A stretch of 27,808 bases of DNA from an uncultured Bacilli bacterium (GCA_910589335.1 CAJUTW010000020.1:1-27808); one strand, 5' to 3'; numbered from the stretch's first letter, positions 8,038 through 16,813 are shown. Numbers and translations: made by a program. The notes: generated from the letters alone by a model not told the origin.

Positions 8038-8066
8038 AGTATACAAAAAAATTTTCTTTATGTAAA
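8038..8066 (-). promoter_or_regulatory. Vegetative promoter of cdaA-cdaR
   Basis: On the minus strand TTTACA (8061-8066) and TATACT (8038-8043) are exactly 17 bases apart, each one mismatch from the sigma-A consensus, and lie about 25 bases upstream of the GTG start. This is one of the two best promoters in the window. Confidence 0.75.
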
Positions 8067-8140
8067 CTTATCATTAACTCCTACCCCTTAATTATATATA
8101 TAATATCATCTAATAAATAATTTATCAACCTAATGGCAAA

Positions 8141-8183
8141 GAAAAAAAGAGCTAGGAATTTTTAAAATTTCTCATAGCTCTTT
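8141..8183 (-). terminator. Intrinsic terminator of rnr
   Basis: AAAGAGCTA/TAGCTCTTT (9 bp, 8146-8154 with 8175-8183) with a loop that itself contains an AATTTT/AAAATT pair, followed on the minus strand by T residues. The last codons and the TAG stop of rnr are part of the hairpin. Confidence 0.85.
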
Positions 8184-10410
8184 CATTTTTAGTAAAACTT
8201 TTAATATATTGATTAGAATCAGAAGAATCTTTCATATAATTTTCTTCTCGTTTTTTAATAACTTTAAAATCAATTAATTTACTGTCTTTATCAGCATTAA
8301 CTAATTTTAAAAGTAGTCTATCACCTAAATAATAATTTTCTCCTTTATCTAATGCTACTAAAGAGAAAGTATCAGGATTAAATACATACTCACCATCTAA
8401 ATTTCTAAGTCTTACTTTCCCTTCAATTAAATTATCCAACTGAATTTTTATCCCATTTTGACTAAGTCCTACGATAGTTCCTTCAAATTCTTCACCAATA
8501 TGATTTTGCATATATTCTGAGCATTTCATTAATAATGTTATTTCTTCTGCTTTATCAGCTTGTTTTTCCATTAAAGATGAATGTTCTCCTATTTCTGGTA
8601 ATTCTAAATTCCATTGTTTCTTTAAATTTTCTTTTTTATTATTATTAGAACAACTTAAATCTTTTAATAATCTATGTATAGTTAAATCTGGATACCTTCT
8701 AATAGGTGATGTAAAATGGCAATAATTATCTTTAGCTAAACCTCTATGACCTATATTATTTGGACTATATTTAGCTCTTGACATACATTGTACTAAACCA
8801 ATTGTTAACATATTAGAAATTCTTCCAGTATGCTTAATATGTTCTGCCAGTTTTTGTAATGCTTTAGAATTAGCAACACATTCTTCAGGAGAATATTTAT
8901 AAAATGGATAATTAACAGCCTCTAATAATCTAAAATAATCTGTTAACTTGTCAGGATTAGGTTTATCATGTACACGATGTAGACAAGGAAATCCAAAAGA
9001 ACTCAAATGTTTATCAACAGTTTCATTTGCAGCTAACATACACTCTTCTATTAAATTCTCTGCAAAATCTTGATTTCTAATAGAAAAATCCACTACTTTT
9101 CCATCTTCATCATACACTAATTTAAGTTCTCCTCTACCAAACTCAACAGCTCCATCTTGAATACGTTTTTTTCTAAGAGTAAGTGCTAATTTATTAAGCA
9201 AATTAAGTGTATTAGCATGTTTTTCATACTCAGGAGGAATATTATTATTTTTTAATATATCGTTTACCTTGTCATATGTCATTTTAATATTAGAATGAAT
9301 TATAGATTGTACAATACTATGATTAACAATTTCTCCAGCAGGTGTAATTTCCATAATACAAGAAAGTGCTAATCTATCAACATCTGGATTAAGAGAACAA
9401 ATACCATTAGATAGCTCATGAGGAAGCATAGGAATTACTTTACCTGCCAAATAATTACTAGTTCCTTTTCTAAAAGCATCCAAATCAAGTGGTGAATTCT
9501 TAGGAACATAATAGCTAACATCAGCAATATGAACTCCAAGAATATAATTATTAGTAGTAGATGCAATTTTACAACTAATAGCATCATCAATATCTTTAGT
9601 ATCTTCACCATCAATAGTAAATATTTCCCAATTTCTAAAATCACATCTTCCAACTGTATCCATATCTCTAACAACCTGTGGAATCATTTCAATTTGTTCT
9701 CTAGACTCTTTACTAAATTGATCATCAATTCCATATTTAAAAGCTTCCCACAAAATATCTTCATCAGGATCATCTTTATGATTAAAAATACGTTCAATAT
9801 TTCCGATATAAAAATTATCTCCAGTTTGTTCCTTTAGTGTAACTGCAACTCGTGACCCTTCAATAGCTTCTTCCTCTAATGCAATAGTAATAGCTTGTTT
9901 CTTTTTATCAACAGGTTTTACAAAATAACTATTACCTATTTTATAAACTTCTCCCATTATAGTTTCTAAATGTCTTTCAAGTATTTCTACAATTTTATTA
10001 TCTCCACCTAATTTAGTATCGATTAAAACAATATCACCATCAATTGCTCCATTAGAATTTTCTCTACTAATACTATAATTATTTTTATTAACTATATTTG
10101 TTCCTCTTCCATTAGTATAACTAGTAACAACTAAAACATTTCCATCACCATTTCTATTTCCATGAAAACGTCCTTTTCTAAATGATGTTTTAAAAATAGA
10201 AATATAATTATCATTTTGAGTTTTTATATAATTATATTTTAAAACACCCTCATTTAAAATATTTTCAATATCTTTTTTATCTTCTACAGTTAAACCATTA
10301 AAAAGTTCATCTTCTTTTAGTAGCAAATTATTAATTTTTTCTACTATTTTATCAAATCCAATTGGTTTTTTAATTTTTCCTAAAACTAAGTCTACATACT
10401 TTTTCAACAT
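8152..10410 (-). CDS. rnr: Ribonuclease R
   Basis: A 3'-5' exoribonuclease of the RNB family, 752 residues from ATG 10410. That start has a GGGGGAG SD; a longer open frame upstream runs into the terminator of the previous gene and is not credible. Visible blocks, in order: cold-shock-like domains (GRFHGNRNGDGNV), RNB catalytic centre (TIDGEDTKDIDDAIS with the Asp cluster, then NYLAGKVIPMLPHELSNGICSLNP), the FTSPIRRYPDLTIHRLL signature, and a C-terminal S1 domain (EEFEGTIVGLSQNGIKIQL). The enzyme degrades structured RNA and, in other bacteria, cooperates with tmRNA in clearing faulty mRNAs; tmRNA is also in this window but not adjacent. Single-gene transcript with a strong terminator. Confidence 0.96.
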   Translation of the reverse strand: MLKKYVDLVLGKIKKPIGFDKIVEKINNLLLKEDELFNGLTVEDKKDIENILNEGVLKYNYIKTQNDNYISIFKTSFRKGRFHGNRNGDGNVLVVTSYTNGRGTNIVNKNNYSISRENSNGAIDGDIVLIDTKLGGDNKIVEILERHLETIMGEVYKIGNSYFVKPVDKKKQAITIALEEEAIEGSRVAVTLKEQTGDNFYIGNIERIFNHKDDPDEDILWEAFKYGIDDQFSKESREQIEMIPQVVRDMDTVGRCDFRNWEIFTIDGEDTKDIDDAISCKIASTTNNYILGVHIADVSYYVPKNSPLDLDAFRKGTSNYLAGKVIPMLPHELSNGICSLNPDVDRLALSCIMEITPAGEIVNHSIVQSIIHSNIKMTYDKVNDILKNNNIPPEYEKHANTLNLLNKLALTLRKKRIQDGAVEFGRGELKLVYDEDGKVVDFSIRNQDFAENLIEECMLAANETVDKHLSSFGFPCLHRVHDKPNPDKLTDYFRLLEAVNYPFYKYSPEECVANSKALQKLAEHIKHTGRISNMLTIGLVQCMSRAKYSPNNIGHRGLAKDNYCHFTSPIRRYPDLTIHRLLKDLSCSNNNKKENLKKQWNLELPEIGEHSSLMEKQADKAEEITLLMKCSEYMQNHIGEEFEGTIVGLSQNGIKIQLDNLIEGKVRLRNLDGEYVFNPDTFSLVALDKGENYYLGDRLLLKLVNADKDSKLIDFKVIKKREENYMKDSSDSNQYIKSFTKNERAMRNFKNS

Positions 10411-10453
10411 AATCTCCCCCAAACTATAAATATAAAATAACATAGAATTAGAT

Positions 10454-10480
10454 AAAAAAAAAGACTTTTTAGAAAAAGTC
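10454..10480 (-). terminator. Intrinsic terminator after the DUF378 gene
   Basis: GACTTTTTCTAAAAAGTC (10463-10480, minus-strand sense) forms a 7-8 bp stem with a very small loop and is followed by nine T residues. It separates the DUF378 gene from rnr. Confidence 0.85.
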
Positions 10481-10493
10481 AAATATTTTCTAA

Positions 10494-10700
10494 TTAGTCT
10501 CTTCCAAATTCAATATGGCTAAGTAATATTCCAATATTAACTAAACCACATATACCTACTAAAGTATATACTACTCTAGTAAGGAATGTTTTAGCTCCAA
10601 ATAACATTGCAACTAAATCAAAGTCCAAAATACCGATTAATCCCCAATTTATTGCACCTATAATTGTTATAGCCAATAATATTTTTTGAACAGTTTCCAT
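10494..10700 (-). CDS. DUF378 small membrane protein (YuzA-like)
   Basis: A 68-residue protein with two transmembrane helices (about 8-28 and 43-62). The conserved core AINWGLIGILDFDLVAMLFG and the following RVVYTLVGICGLVN are the hallmark of the DUF378 family, whose function is unknown. An AGGAGG SD lies 7 bases before the ATG. TATAGT about 10 bases upstream of that SD may be a -10 box, but I see no convincing -35. Confidence 0.88.
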   Translation of the reverse strand: METVQKILLAITIIGAINWGLIGILDFDLVAMLFGAKTFLTRVVYTLVGICGLVNIGILLSHIEFGRD

Positions 10701-10753
10701 ATATTTAACCTCCTAACTATAGCGTGTCCATTTATTTATAAAATATACATAAA

Positions 10754-11737
10754 TTATAATATTCTTCTTACAGAAATAATTTTTGTTCCTGATCCTCTAC
10801 TCCAATCACTAACATTACTTTTAATAACACCTTCTTTAGGATTAGTAGCATGAATCATTTTTCCATTTCCAATATATATAGCTGAATGTGTAGCTTTAAA
10901 ATTATCATAACCCCAACTTAAAATATCACCAGGTCTTATATTTTCATAATTAACATTAATCCCATCATAATACTGTGTTTCTGCACTTCTACTTATTTTT
11001 ATTCCAATCTTTGAATAAACAAATTGCACAAACCCACTACAATCAAAACCATTAGGTCCATTAGAACCACTGATATAAGGAGAGCCAATTAAATCTTCAG
11101 CTATTTCTATAATATTATTCTCTTTATTATTATAATTTAATTTTACTACTCTCAAAGGAGATTCTGCAACTTCTAAAATAAAACTTTCAACTGACAAATT
11201 ACCATTTTTATCAATTGCTTTAACTGTAATCTTATGTTCTCCAACTGTATTAATATCATCATTATAAAAGAAACTATAATAATTATTATTTTCCATTGTA
11301 GTATTATCAGAAAAAGCAATCTCTCCATCTACATTATCTTTAACATATAAAATGTTATCTAATAAATTAATTTTTTGTCCTAAAAAAACAGTAATTTTAT
11401 CTTTTTTTATTTTTATAACAGGTGCTTTAGTATCAACAACTGAGATAAAACAAGGTATTTTTTTATAAACAAAATTTCTTTTTACTTTTAAAATCACTTT
11501 TTGCTTACCAATTATTTTAGTATCAATATTATTACTTGAAACTATACTATAATCAACCGCTTTTACTAACTCACTTAAATTATATTTACTTCCATATTCA
11601 ATATCTTTAAAATCATTTATTTTAATATTTTTAAAAGTAATATAATTATAATAAATAAAACTACTTACTAATATAAATAAAGCTATCAAAAAATATTTTA
11701 TTCTTTTAATATTTTTTAATACTTTAAAAAATTTCAT
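10754..11737 (-). CDS. Membrane-anchored NlpC/P60 peptidoglycan endopeptidase with Ig-like domain
   Basis: A 327-residue cell-wall hydrolase. An N-terminal membrane anchor (about residues 15-31) is followed by an immunoglobulin-like module (about 105-195; VDTKAPVIKI and GEHKITVKAIDKNGN). The C-terminal NlpC/P60 domain has catalytic Cys233 (NGFDCSGFVQF), His284 (THSAIYIG) and His296 (MIHATN). Such enzymes cut peptide links in peptidoglycan. The second of two close ATGs (11737) is chosen because the GGGAGG SD abuts the first. It starts 38 bases after the stop of the CotF-like gene with no terminator between, which suggests one transcript and perhaps a role in the spore cortex or forespore envelope. 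That role is inferred from position only. Confidence 0.9.
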   Translation of the reverse strand: MKFFKVLKNIKRIKYFLIALFILVSSFIYYNYITFKNIKINDFKDIEYGSKYNLSELVKAVDYSIVSSNNIDTKIIGKQKVILKVKRNFVYKKIPCFISVVDTKAPVIKIKKDKITVFLGQKINLLDNILYVKDNVDGEIAFSDNTTMENNNYYSFFYNDDINTVGEHKITVKAIDKNGNLSVESFILEVAESPLRVVKLNYNNKENNIIEIAEDLIGSPYISGSNGPNGFDCSGFVQFVYSKIGIKISRSAETQYYDGINVNYENIRPGDILSWGYDNFKATHSAIYIGNGKMIHATNPKEGVIKSNVSDWSRGSGTKIISVRRIL

Positions 11738-11775
11738 AAGCATCCTCCCTGAATGCTAAAAATAAAATTTAATTA

Positions 11776-12114
11776 TTAAGCATTTTCTTCTTCATTAGAA
11801 GAATCACAAGTAAGTCCATCATACTCATTACCAAGCATTTTACATTTCTCATCTAGTTTAGTTTGAGTAACACTCTCAAGTATATACCATCCATTTTGAA
11901 ACATTAAATTATAAACTTTTCTTTGTAAAGCAGATATATCTAAAAATATATCTCTATAAATTTGATATAGATAATCGTTACTAGCCTCAGTCATTGCTAA
12001 AGAATAACCTTTAGACATCTCTTTTAGAGTACTAAGTAAACAAGTACAATAATCTTTTTCATTTAATTCACAACCAGTAGGAACTTCTACTTTAGGATTT
12101 GAAATTTTACTCAT
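11776..12114 (-). CDS. CotF-family spore coat protein
   Basis: A 112-residue protein with the Coat F pattern: a start helix CTCLLSTLKEMSKGYSLAMTEASNDYLYQ, then DISALQRKVYNLMFQNGWY. The motif pair Y-x-x-A-x-x-E-A-S-N and Q-R-x-x-x-N-x-M-x-x-x-G-W-Y is diagnostic of CotF-like coat proteins, which have a ferritin-like four-helix fold. The gene overlaps the upstream small gene by 8 bases, so translation is probably coupled, and the NlpC/P60 gene follows. This is the clearest sporulation marker in the window. Whether the organism still sporulates cannot be decided here. Confidence 0.8.
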   Translation of the reverse strand: MSKISNPKVEVPTGCELNEKDYCTCLLSTLKEMSKGYSLAMTEASNDYLYQIYRDIFLDISALQRKVYNLMFQNGWYILESVTQTKLDEKCKMLGNEYDGLTCDSSNEEENA

Positions 12115-12340
12115 CTATATCACCTCCAGGATTATTAATAATATTTAAAACTACATTTAAATTATTATCAAAAAGTGTTGTAGCTTCATCAAAAACAGAA
12201 ATGATATCTTTATCACTAATGCATTCTATTTCATTACAAACTTTTTTATAAGCTACATAATTCCACTCGAACATATCACTTAAATAATCTAAATCTTTAC
12301 CAGTAATTAAATCTTCTGGTACATTTTTTATTTTTTCCAT
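12107..12340 (-). CDS. Small partner protein of the CotF-like coat protein
   Basis: A 77-residue acidic protein starting at ATG 12340, which has a GGGAGGG SD; an in-frame ATG further up lies in the preceding gene's terminator and is unlikely. It is predicted to be mostly helical (KDLDYLSDMFEWNYVAYKKVCNEIE, then DKDIISVFDEATTLFDNNLNVVLNII). Size, helix pattern and the 8-base overlap with the CotF-like gene suggest that the two proteins form a pair, possibly as half and full ferritin-like bundles. I do not recognise a named family with certainty. Confidence 0.7.
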   Translation of the reverse strand: MEKIKNVPEDLITGKDLDYLSDMFEWNYVAYKKVCNEIECISDKDIISVFDEATTLFDNNLNVVLNIINNPGGDIDE

Positions 12341-12370
12341 AATTTTCCCTCCCACTTTTATGATGAAACA

Positions 12371-12397
12371 AAAAAAGGAAATTATACTTCCTTTTTT
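12371..12397 (-). terminator. Intrinsic terminator after the Cys-rich repeat gene
   Basis: A 10-bp stem AAAAAAGGAA/TTCCTTTTTT (12371-12380 with 12388-12397) with a 7-base loop, followed on the minus strand by T residues. The loop contains TATAAT, which might help start the coat-protein transcript, but no matching -35 is visible. Confidence 0.8.
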
Positions 12398-13086
12398 AAT
12401 ATCCATTCTATTATTAATTTTTTAATTTCTAAATACTCTTCTTTTTCAAACTGCATATTTGCAATACAATATCTTTTACTAGCAATATGTGAACAAAACA
12501 TACATTCATATAAATCAAATGAATCTTGTATAAAAAAACTATTTATAATTTTATTTGAACAAATAACATTATAACTATTACTACAATTTATAGAATCATC
12601 ACATCTTATACAATAATTAGAACTAGCTGTTCTTTGTGATGCTAAAAGATAATCACTATTTGCACAAGAATCACAAAAAATTAAATTTTTAGAATCACTA
12701 CAATCTGTTGAATGATAAATATTTTCTGATCTATAAATAGTATCACTTAAACTAACATTTACAGAATCATACACTCTCTCTGTTGTAGTTAAATTTATAC
12801 TATTCCATATTTCTATCAATTCTTCTAAACTATTTACTTCTTTTTTCTCAAGCATCCAACCTATAGTATTATCTCTTTTTTCCATATTAGAAAGAGTAAT
12901 AAATTTACCACTACTTATAGAATCAGCCCAAGTTTCTTCATTAGTTGTAGAATCATAAACTTTTTTAGGCAGTTTTATATCAAAAGCAAATTTTTCTAAA
13001 ATTTCATTCATTGAAAAATTATTATCCACAAGAAATATATTGTTAAATATTTTATTAACAATTTCTAAAGCCTTTTTTTCATTCAT
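12382..13086 (-). CDS. Cys-rich Ser/Asp-repeat (beta-solenoid-like) protein paired with an ATPase
   Basis: A 234-residue protein from ATG 13086 (SD AGAGGTGA; an in-frame GTG inside the SD is not the start). The N-terminal third is a compact domain with KLPKKVYDSTTNEETWADS. The middle (about 105-205) is a run of short units rich in S, D, N and C, such as VYDSVNVSLSDTIYRSENIYHS, CSDSKNLIFCDSC and CDDSINCSNSYN, resembling a narrow right-handed solenoid with Cys ladders. It ends with KRYCIANMQFEKEEYLEIKKLI. That ending resembles a signature I recall from Cys-rich proteins loosely labelled caib/baif in candidate-phyla genomes; the resemblance is from memory. It overlaps the ATPase gene by 8 bases, so the two are surely co-translated. 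Function unknown. Confidence 0.75.
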   Translation of the reverse strand: MNEKKALEIVNKIFNNIFLVDNNFSMNEILEKFAFDIKLPKKVYDSTTNEETWADSISSGKFITLSNMEKRDNTIGWMLEKKEVNSLEELIEIWNSINLTTTERVYDSVNVSLSDTIYRSENIYHSTDCSDSKNLIFCDSCANSDYLLASQRTASSNYCIRCDDSINCSNSYNVICSNKIINSFFIQDSFDLYECMFCSHIASKRYCIANMQFEKEEYLEIKKLIIEWILKKEV

Positions 13087-14926
13087 TAAAATCACCTCTA
13101 CCTGTTGAATTTTTTTTCATTAATTCATTTAATTTTAAATTACTATTTATATTAAACTTACAACTTTTAGTAAAATTATTTTTTAAACAATTATCTTTTT
13201 CTAAATTTTTCTTTTTTATTCTAGGATAACTTTTAAAATCTAAAGTACTACATTTAATAACTGGTAATAAATTCCCACAAGAATTAACTCTTATTAAACA
13301 TTCTCTATCTTGTAAATCTGTAATTAATTTTACTTTTTGTTCTCGAGTATCATTCAGTGGAATTTTTATATTTAAATTATCAACAATAGTATTAGCATCA
13401 AAAGTAGATAATCTAAATATATAATAATTAATTACATTAGCAAATATTGCTTTTTGTAAACTATTAGAAATTCCATTAAAATATTGTCCAGCTAAAATAA
13501 GTGATAAATTATATTTTCTAGCCTCAGCCAAAAATCTATTTAAAATAGCATTTTCCACAACACTAACTTCATCAATAATAAATATAATATGACTATCAAA
13601 TGTATAATTCTGAATTAAAGTAAACATCTGTTGCATAACAAGTCCTGAAATCATCTTAGTTACTTGATCTCCTAATTTAGTTCTATCTAAAGAAAAAATT
13701 GTTAGAAAATTATTATCAATCTCATTTTTTAAATTACTCTTAAAATTATCTTCATTAAATATAGGAAACATTTCCATCTCATCAATAAATGCAATTATTG
13801 GAGAAATAGCTTCGGTATAAGATTTAGTTTTAATTTCATTAAACTCTGTTAAAAAAAATTCAATTATACTTATAGGTATTTTATCATTAGCTTCTTTTAT
13901 TAACATACTTCTAAAATCGATTTCTAGTAATAATTTTCTCAAAGTTTTAAAATTAAATTTTTCTAAAGACAATAATAAGTATAAAGAATGTCTTAATACT
14001 CTTTCTAATTTTGAATTATAATTTGTTCCTAACAAACCTTTAAATAAATCTAATAATAATGAAGAAGAAACTATAGTATCCTCATTACTATTACAAAAAA
14101 GATTAATACTATCAAAAGAATTTTTAAAATCAATTACTCTTCCAATTCCCCCAATATCTTTTTCTAAAGCAGCATGTGGATCAATAACAACAACCTTATA
14201 TTTAGTTTTAAATAAATCAGTTTTTCTAATATTATCTATTAATAAACTGATAAATTTACTTTTTCCACAACCACTTGCTCCAAATATTAAAGAATGTTTA
14301 AAAAAACTAATATCTTTTTGTTCTAAATAATATTCTCCCTGTAAATAAGGAAAAGCATCAACTTTAAATATTGAATTAGACCTATCAGTTTTTAATAGAT
14401 GTAGCCCTTTACTAATATCTAAATATTTTGGAGCACTCTTATAAACTAAATTATAATTACTTAAAAAATTAACAGATAAAAGAACTGCTGGTATCGAAAA
14501 TAAAAGATTATAACTTTTAATAATTTTATTTTTACTAGTAACCATTTCTATATTACTAAAAATCTTATTAAAAATTTTTTTAAAATTTATTTTTATATAA
14601 CAAACTTTACTTTTCTTACTTAGTGAAAAATAATTTTTAATATCTACAACATTACTATCTACATTAGAAACATATGGATAACTAAACCTTTTTTTATAAC
14701 CTTTAAAATCACTTTTTTTCAAAATAAAAGAAGATAAATTATTAATACTAGATGGTAATAAACATTCACTTTTCACATAATAATGAATTTCATTTTTAAT
14801 AAATTTAATATATAATTGCCAATTTTTAAAATTACCATTATATTTACTTATTAATTTTATAAACTCTTCCCATTCATCTTTTGTAACATTCTTTTTAGTT
14901 AAAAAAATTTCAGACGCAAACCCCAT
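13079..14926 (-). CDS. HerA/VirD4/TraD-like ATPase of an unknown system
   Basis: A 615-residue P-loop ATPase. The N-terminal 200 residues match nothing I recognise and include a hydrophobic stretch at about 140-160 (NLLFSIPAVLLSVNFL), perhaps a membrane contact. Walker A is GASGCGKS (216-223). A first hydrophobic strand gives VVVIDPHAAL (Asp249), the Walker B is HIIFIIDEVS (Asp452-Glu453), and a sensor-like Gln sits in LAGQYF (481). The pattern IDPH-A and the late IIDE fits HerA/FtsK-type DNA pumps and conjugation coupling proteins. No relaxase, pilus or integrase genes are nearby, so it is not part of a complete conjugative element here. It overlaps the Cys-rich gene by 8 bases. SD AGGTGA precedes the ATG. 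Confidence 0.82.
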   Translation of the reverse strand: MGFASEIFLTKKNVTKDEWEEFIKLISKYNGNFKNWQLYIKFIKNEIHYYVKSECLLPSSINNLSSFILKKSDFKGYKKRFSYPYVSNVDSNVVDIKNYFSLSKKSKVCYIKINFKKIFNKIFSNIEMVTSKNKIIKSYNLLFSIPAVLLSVNFLSNYNLVYKSAPKYLDISKGLHLLKTDRSNSIFKVDAFPYLQGEYYLEQKDISFFKHSLIFGASGCGKSKFISLLIDNIRKTDLFKTKYKVVVIDPHAALEKDIGGIGRVIDFKNSFDSINLFCNSNEDTIVSSSLLLDLFKGLLGTNYNSKLERVLRHSLYLLLSLEKFNFKTLRKLLLEIDFRSMLIKEANDKIPISIIEFFLTEFNEIKTKSYTEAISPIIAFIDEMEMFPIFNEDNFKSNLKNEIDNNFLTIFSLDRTKLGDQVTKMISGLVMQQMFTLIQNYTFDSHIIFIIDEVSVVENAILNRFLAEARKYNLSLILAGQYFNGISNSLQKAIFANVINYYIFRLSTFDANTIVDNLNIKIPLNDTREQKVKLITDLQDRECLIRVNSCGNLLPVIKCSTLDFKSYPRIKKKNLEKDNCLKNNFTKSCKFNINSNLKLNELMKKNSTGRGDFNE

Positions 14927-14963
14927 AATACGTCACCTCAAATATATAATAATATAATCAATT

Positions 14964-15007
14964 AAAAAAAACTGACATTTATAAAACCAGTTTAGTCAGT
15001 TTTTTTT
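14964..15007 (-). terminator. Intrinsic terminator of the transglutaminase-like gene
   Basis: A 13-bp perfect stem AAAAAAAACTGAC/GTCAGTTTTTTTT (14964-14976 with 14995-15007) closing an 18-base loop. The gene's stop codon and last codons lie inside it. Confidence 0.85.
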
Positions 15008-15933
15008 AGTTCAAAATGATCATAATCTCCTAATAAAGGAGTATTTATCACTCTTAGCCATTTATCATTTCTAAATAAATAACGAAGTTCATCAAAATTC
15101 TTATCTGGATCAAGCATAAGTTCTGCTAAGTGATCAATTTTTTCTAACTCATAAGCCTCTAAATTAAAAAACTCATCTTTTGAATCCATTACTGTTGGAA
15201 AAAATAAATAAGAAATTTCATCATTCATTAAAGCATGAAAATCAAAAAATAATGCATAAGCTAAATTATCTAATCCATTAAGACGATCTCCATGAATATA
15301 ATTTTCATGACTATCTTTTCCTTTTCTTACATCTAACCAAACTTCTGCTATCCACCTAAATTCTTTATGTGGAAAATCCCACTGATTAAAATCAACTTTA
15401 TAATCGTTATCAGCATCTACATTTACCCATCTTTTATTTTTTTTATCATAATACTGTACAATCCAATGATCATAATAAGTATTACCTCTTTCTTTTAAAA
15501 AATAATTAGCATAACCACTTCTACACCTCGCAGGTATTCCTTTAGCTTTTAAAATAGAAGCAAGTAAAACCGAAACATAGCGACATGTAATAACTACTCT
15601 ATCCTTGACTTCTCTACCCATCGTAAACCCTCTAGCATCCTGTCTAAAAAGTTCTGCTGTGATTGCAGGTGCTGTTAATAAAATATCATCATCACACCTA
15701 TTTCTATACCACGGATATTCCTCTTTAATTTTTTTTAATTCATTAATATTATCATATCTACTAGCATCATTTAAATAACTTCTAATGAGTTCTTCTCTAT
15801 GAATAACTTGATGATATAAAAGTTTTGATAATTCTTCTATATTATCAGGTAAAGATTTATAATAATCTTCATATGGTAAATAATTAGTATAAATACTCAT
15901 CTTTAAATAAAAATCTAATATATCTTCTTTCAT
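14992..15933 (-). CDS. Transglutaminase-like cysteine protease-fold protein
   Basis: A 313-residue soluble protein with a transglutaminase-like core. The triad is visible as Cys117 (VVITCRYVSVLLASILKAKG), His156 (YYDHWIVQ) and Asp173 (WVNVDAD). The segment GIPARCRSGYANYF after the Cys is typical. No signal peptide is present, so it acts in the cytoplasm. Members of this superfamily may be proteases, amidases or cross-linkers; the substrate is not predictable. GGAGG precedes the ATG by 4 bases. A terminator on each side shows that it is transcribed alone. Confidence 0.85.
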   Translation of the reverse strand: MKEDILDFYLKMSIYTNYLPYEDYYKSLPDNIEELSKLLYHQVIHREELIRSYLNDASRYDNINELKKIKEEYPWYRNRCDDDILLTAPAITAELFRQDARGFTMGREVKDRVVITCRYVSVLLASILKAKGIPARCRSGYANYFLKERGNTYYDHWIVQYYDKKNKRWVNVDADNDYKVDFNQWDFPHKEFRWIAEVWLDVRKGKDSHENYIHGDRLNGLDNLAYALFFDFHALMNDEISYLFFPTVMDSKDEFFNLEAYELEKIDHLAELMLDPDKNFDELRYLFRNDKWLRVINTPLLGDYDHFELKKTD

Positions 15934-15965
15934 ACAACCTCCATATAAATAATAAATTTTTTTAC

Positions 15966-16005
15966 AAAAAAAAACTGACTTTTCTAAATCAATTTTTATC
16001 AGTTT
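15966..16005 (-). terminator. Intrinsic terminator of the AraC-type regulator gene
   Basis: AAACTGA/TCAGTTT (15972-15978 with 15999-16005) with a 20-base loop, followed on the minus strand by a T run. The core CTGA/TCAG repeats that of the next terminator downstream. Confidence 0.7.
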
Positions 16006-16015
16006 AAAAAAATCA

Positions 16016-16813
16016 TTAATAAATAGGAATTAAAAAATCAGTCACACCATCATGATAATATTCAAACTCAGGCAAATCTTTAAATTTAAATTTACAACTA
16101 GGTAAAAATTCTAAATAAAATTGATCTGATACTTTTTGAATCTCTAAAGCATTATATGATGGAATTCTAAATAAAAGCCATTTACTCTTTGGAATAATGA
16201 ATTTAGAAAAATTTTCTATTTCTTTTTTATAAAGTACATAATAAGCTGTACATTCCTCACGATATTCATTATTATAAGTAATCATACCATATTCAGGATA
16301 TCCATATAAATCTAAATATTTTTTTGAAGTTTCATCAAAAAAAGCTGGAGCAATATTTTTTATATTTTTACAATTAACTTCTTTTCCAATTCCATACAAT
16401 TCAAATTGATCAAGTTCAATTATTTCATATTCCATATCCTGAGCTTCTTTCACTTCTTCATTAAAAATAATTCTTGGAAAATTTTTCAATTTCGAATTTT
16501 TATTAACCTGACTTGGTTTTATACCATGAAAAGAAGTAAAAGCTCTTGAAAAAGAAGTAGAATTATTATAACCATATTTCATAGCAATATCTATTACTTT
16601 CATATTACTTGCATATAAATCATATCCTGCATTAGTTAATTTTCTCTTTCGAATATACTCTGACAAAGGCATATTAGTAAGTAAAGAAAAAAGTCTACGT
16701 AGAATATTTTCATTTACACCAATCTTTTTAGAAAGTATTTTATAATCAATATCTTCTTCCAAATGTTCTTCAATATATAAGGTTACATCATTTAAAGCTC
16801 TATAAATATTCAT
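16016..16813 (-). CDS. AraC-family transcriptional regulator with GyrI-like effector domain
   Basis: A 265-residue regulator. The N-terminal AraC DNA-binding domain (about 8-105) has two helix-turn-helix units: DIDYKILSKKIGVNENILRRLFS and VIDIAMKYGYNNSTSFSRAFTSFHGIKPSQV, the latter being the family signature. A C-terminal GyrI-like/Rob-type domain (about 130-265; YEIIELDQFELYGIG and FLPSCKFKFKDLPEFEYYHDG) probably binds a small hydrophobic or cationic ligand. This domain order is that of drug- or stress-responsive regulators such as Rob and SoxS-like proteins. Its targets are unknown; the closest genes are the transglutaminase-like gene downstream and the GNAT gene upstream, and terminators limit operon membership. 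Confidence 0.9.
   Translation of the reverse strand: MNIYRALNDVTLYIEEHLEEDIDYKILSKKIGVNENILRRLFSLLTNMPLSEYIRKRKLTNAGYDLYASNMKVIDIAMKYGYNNSTSFSRAFTSFHGIKPSQVNKNSKLKNFPRIIFNEEVKEAQDMEYEIIELDQFELYGIGKEVNCKNIKNIAPAFFDETSKKYLDLYGYPEYGMITYNNEYREECTAYYVLYKKEIENFSKFIIPKSKWLLFRIPSYNALEIQKVSDQFYLEFLPSCKFKFKDLPEFEYYHDGVTDFLIPIY

Noticed and set aside
9435..9837. Open frames on both strands inside rnr
   Set aside because: They are shadows of the well-supported RNase R frame, without SD or protein-like motifs.
10411..10482. 24-residue N-terminal extension of RNase R
   Set aside because: It runs through the terminator of the DUF378 gene and has no SD; the ATG at 10410 has a strong SD and gives the expected N-terminus.
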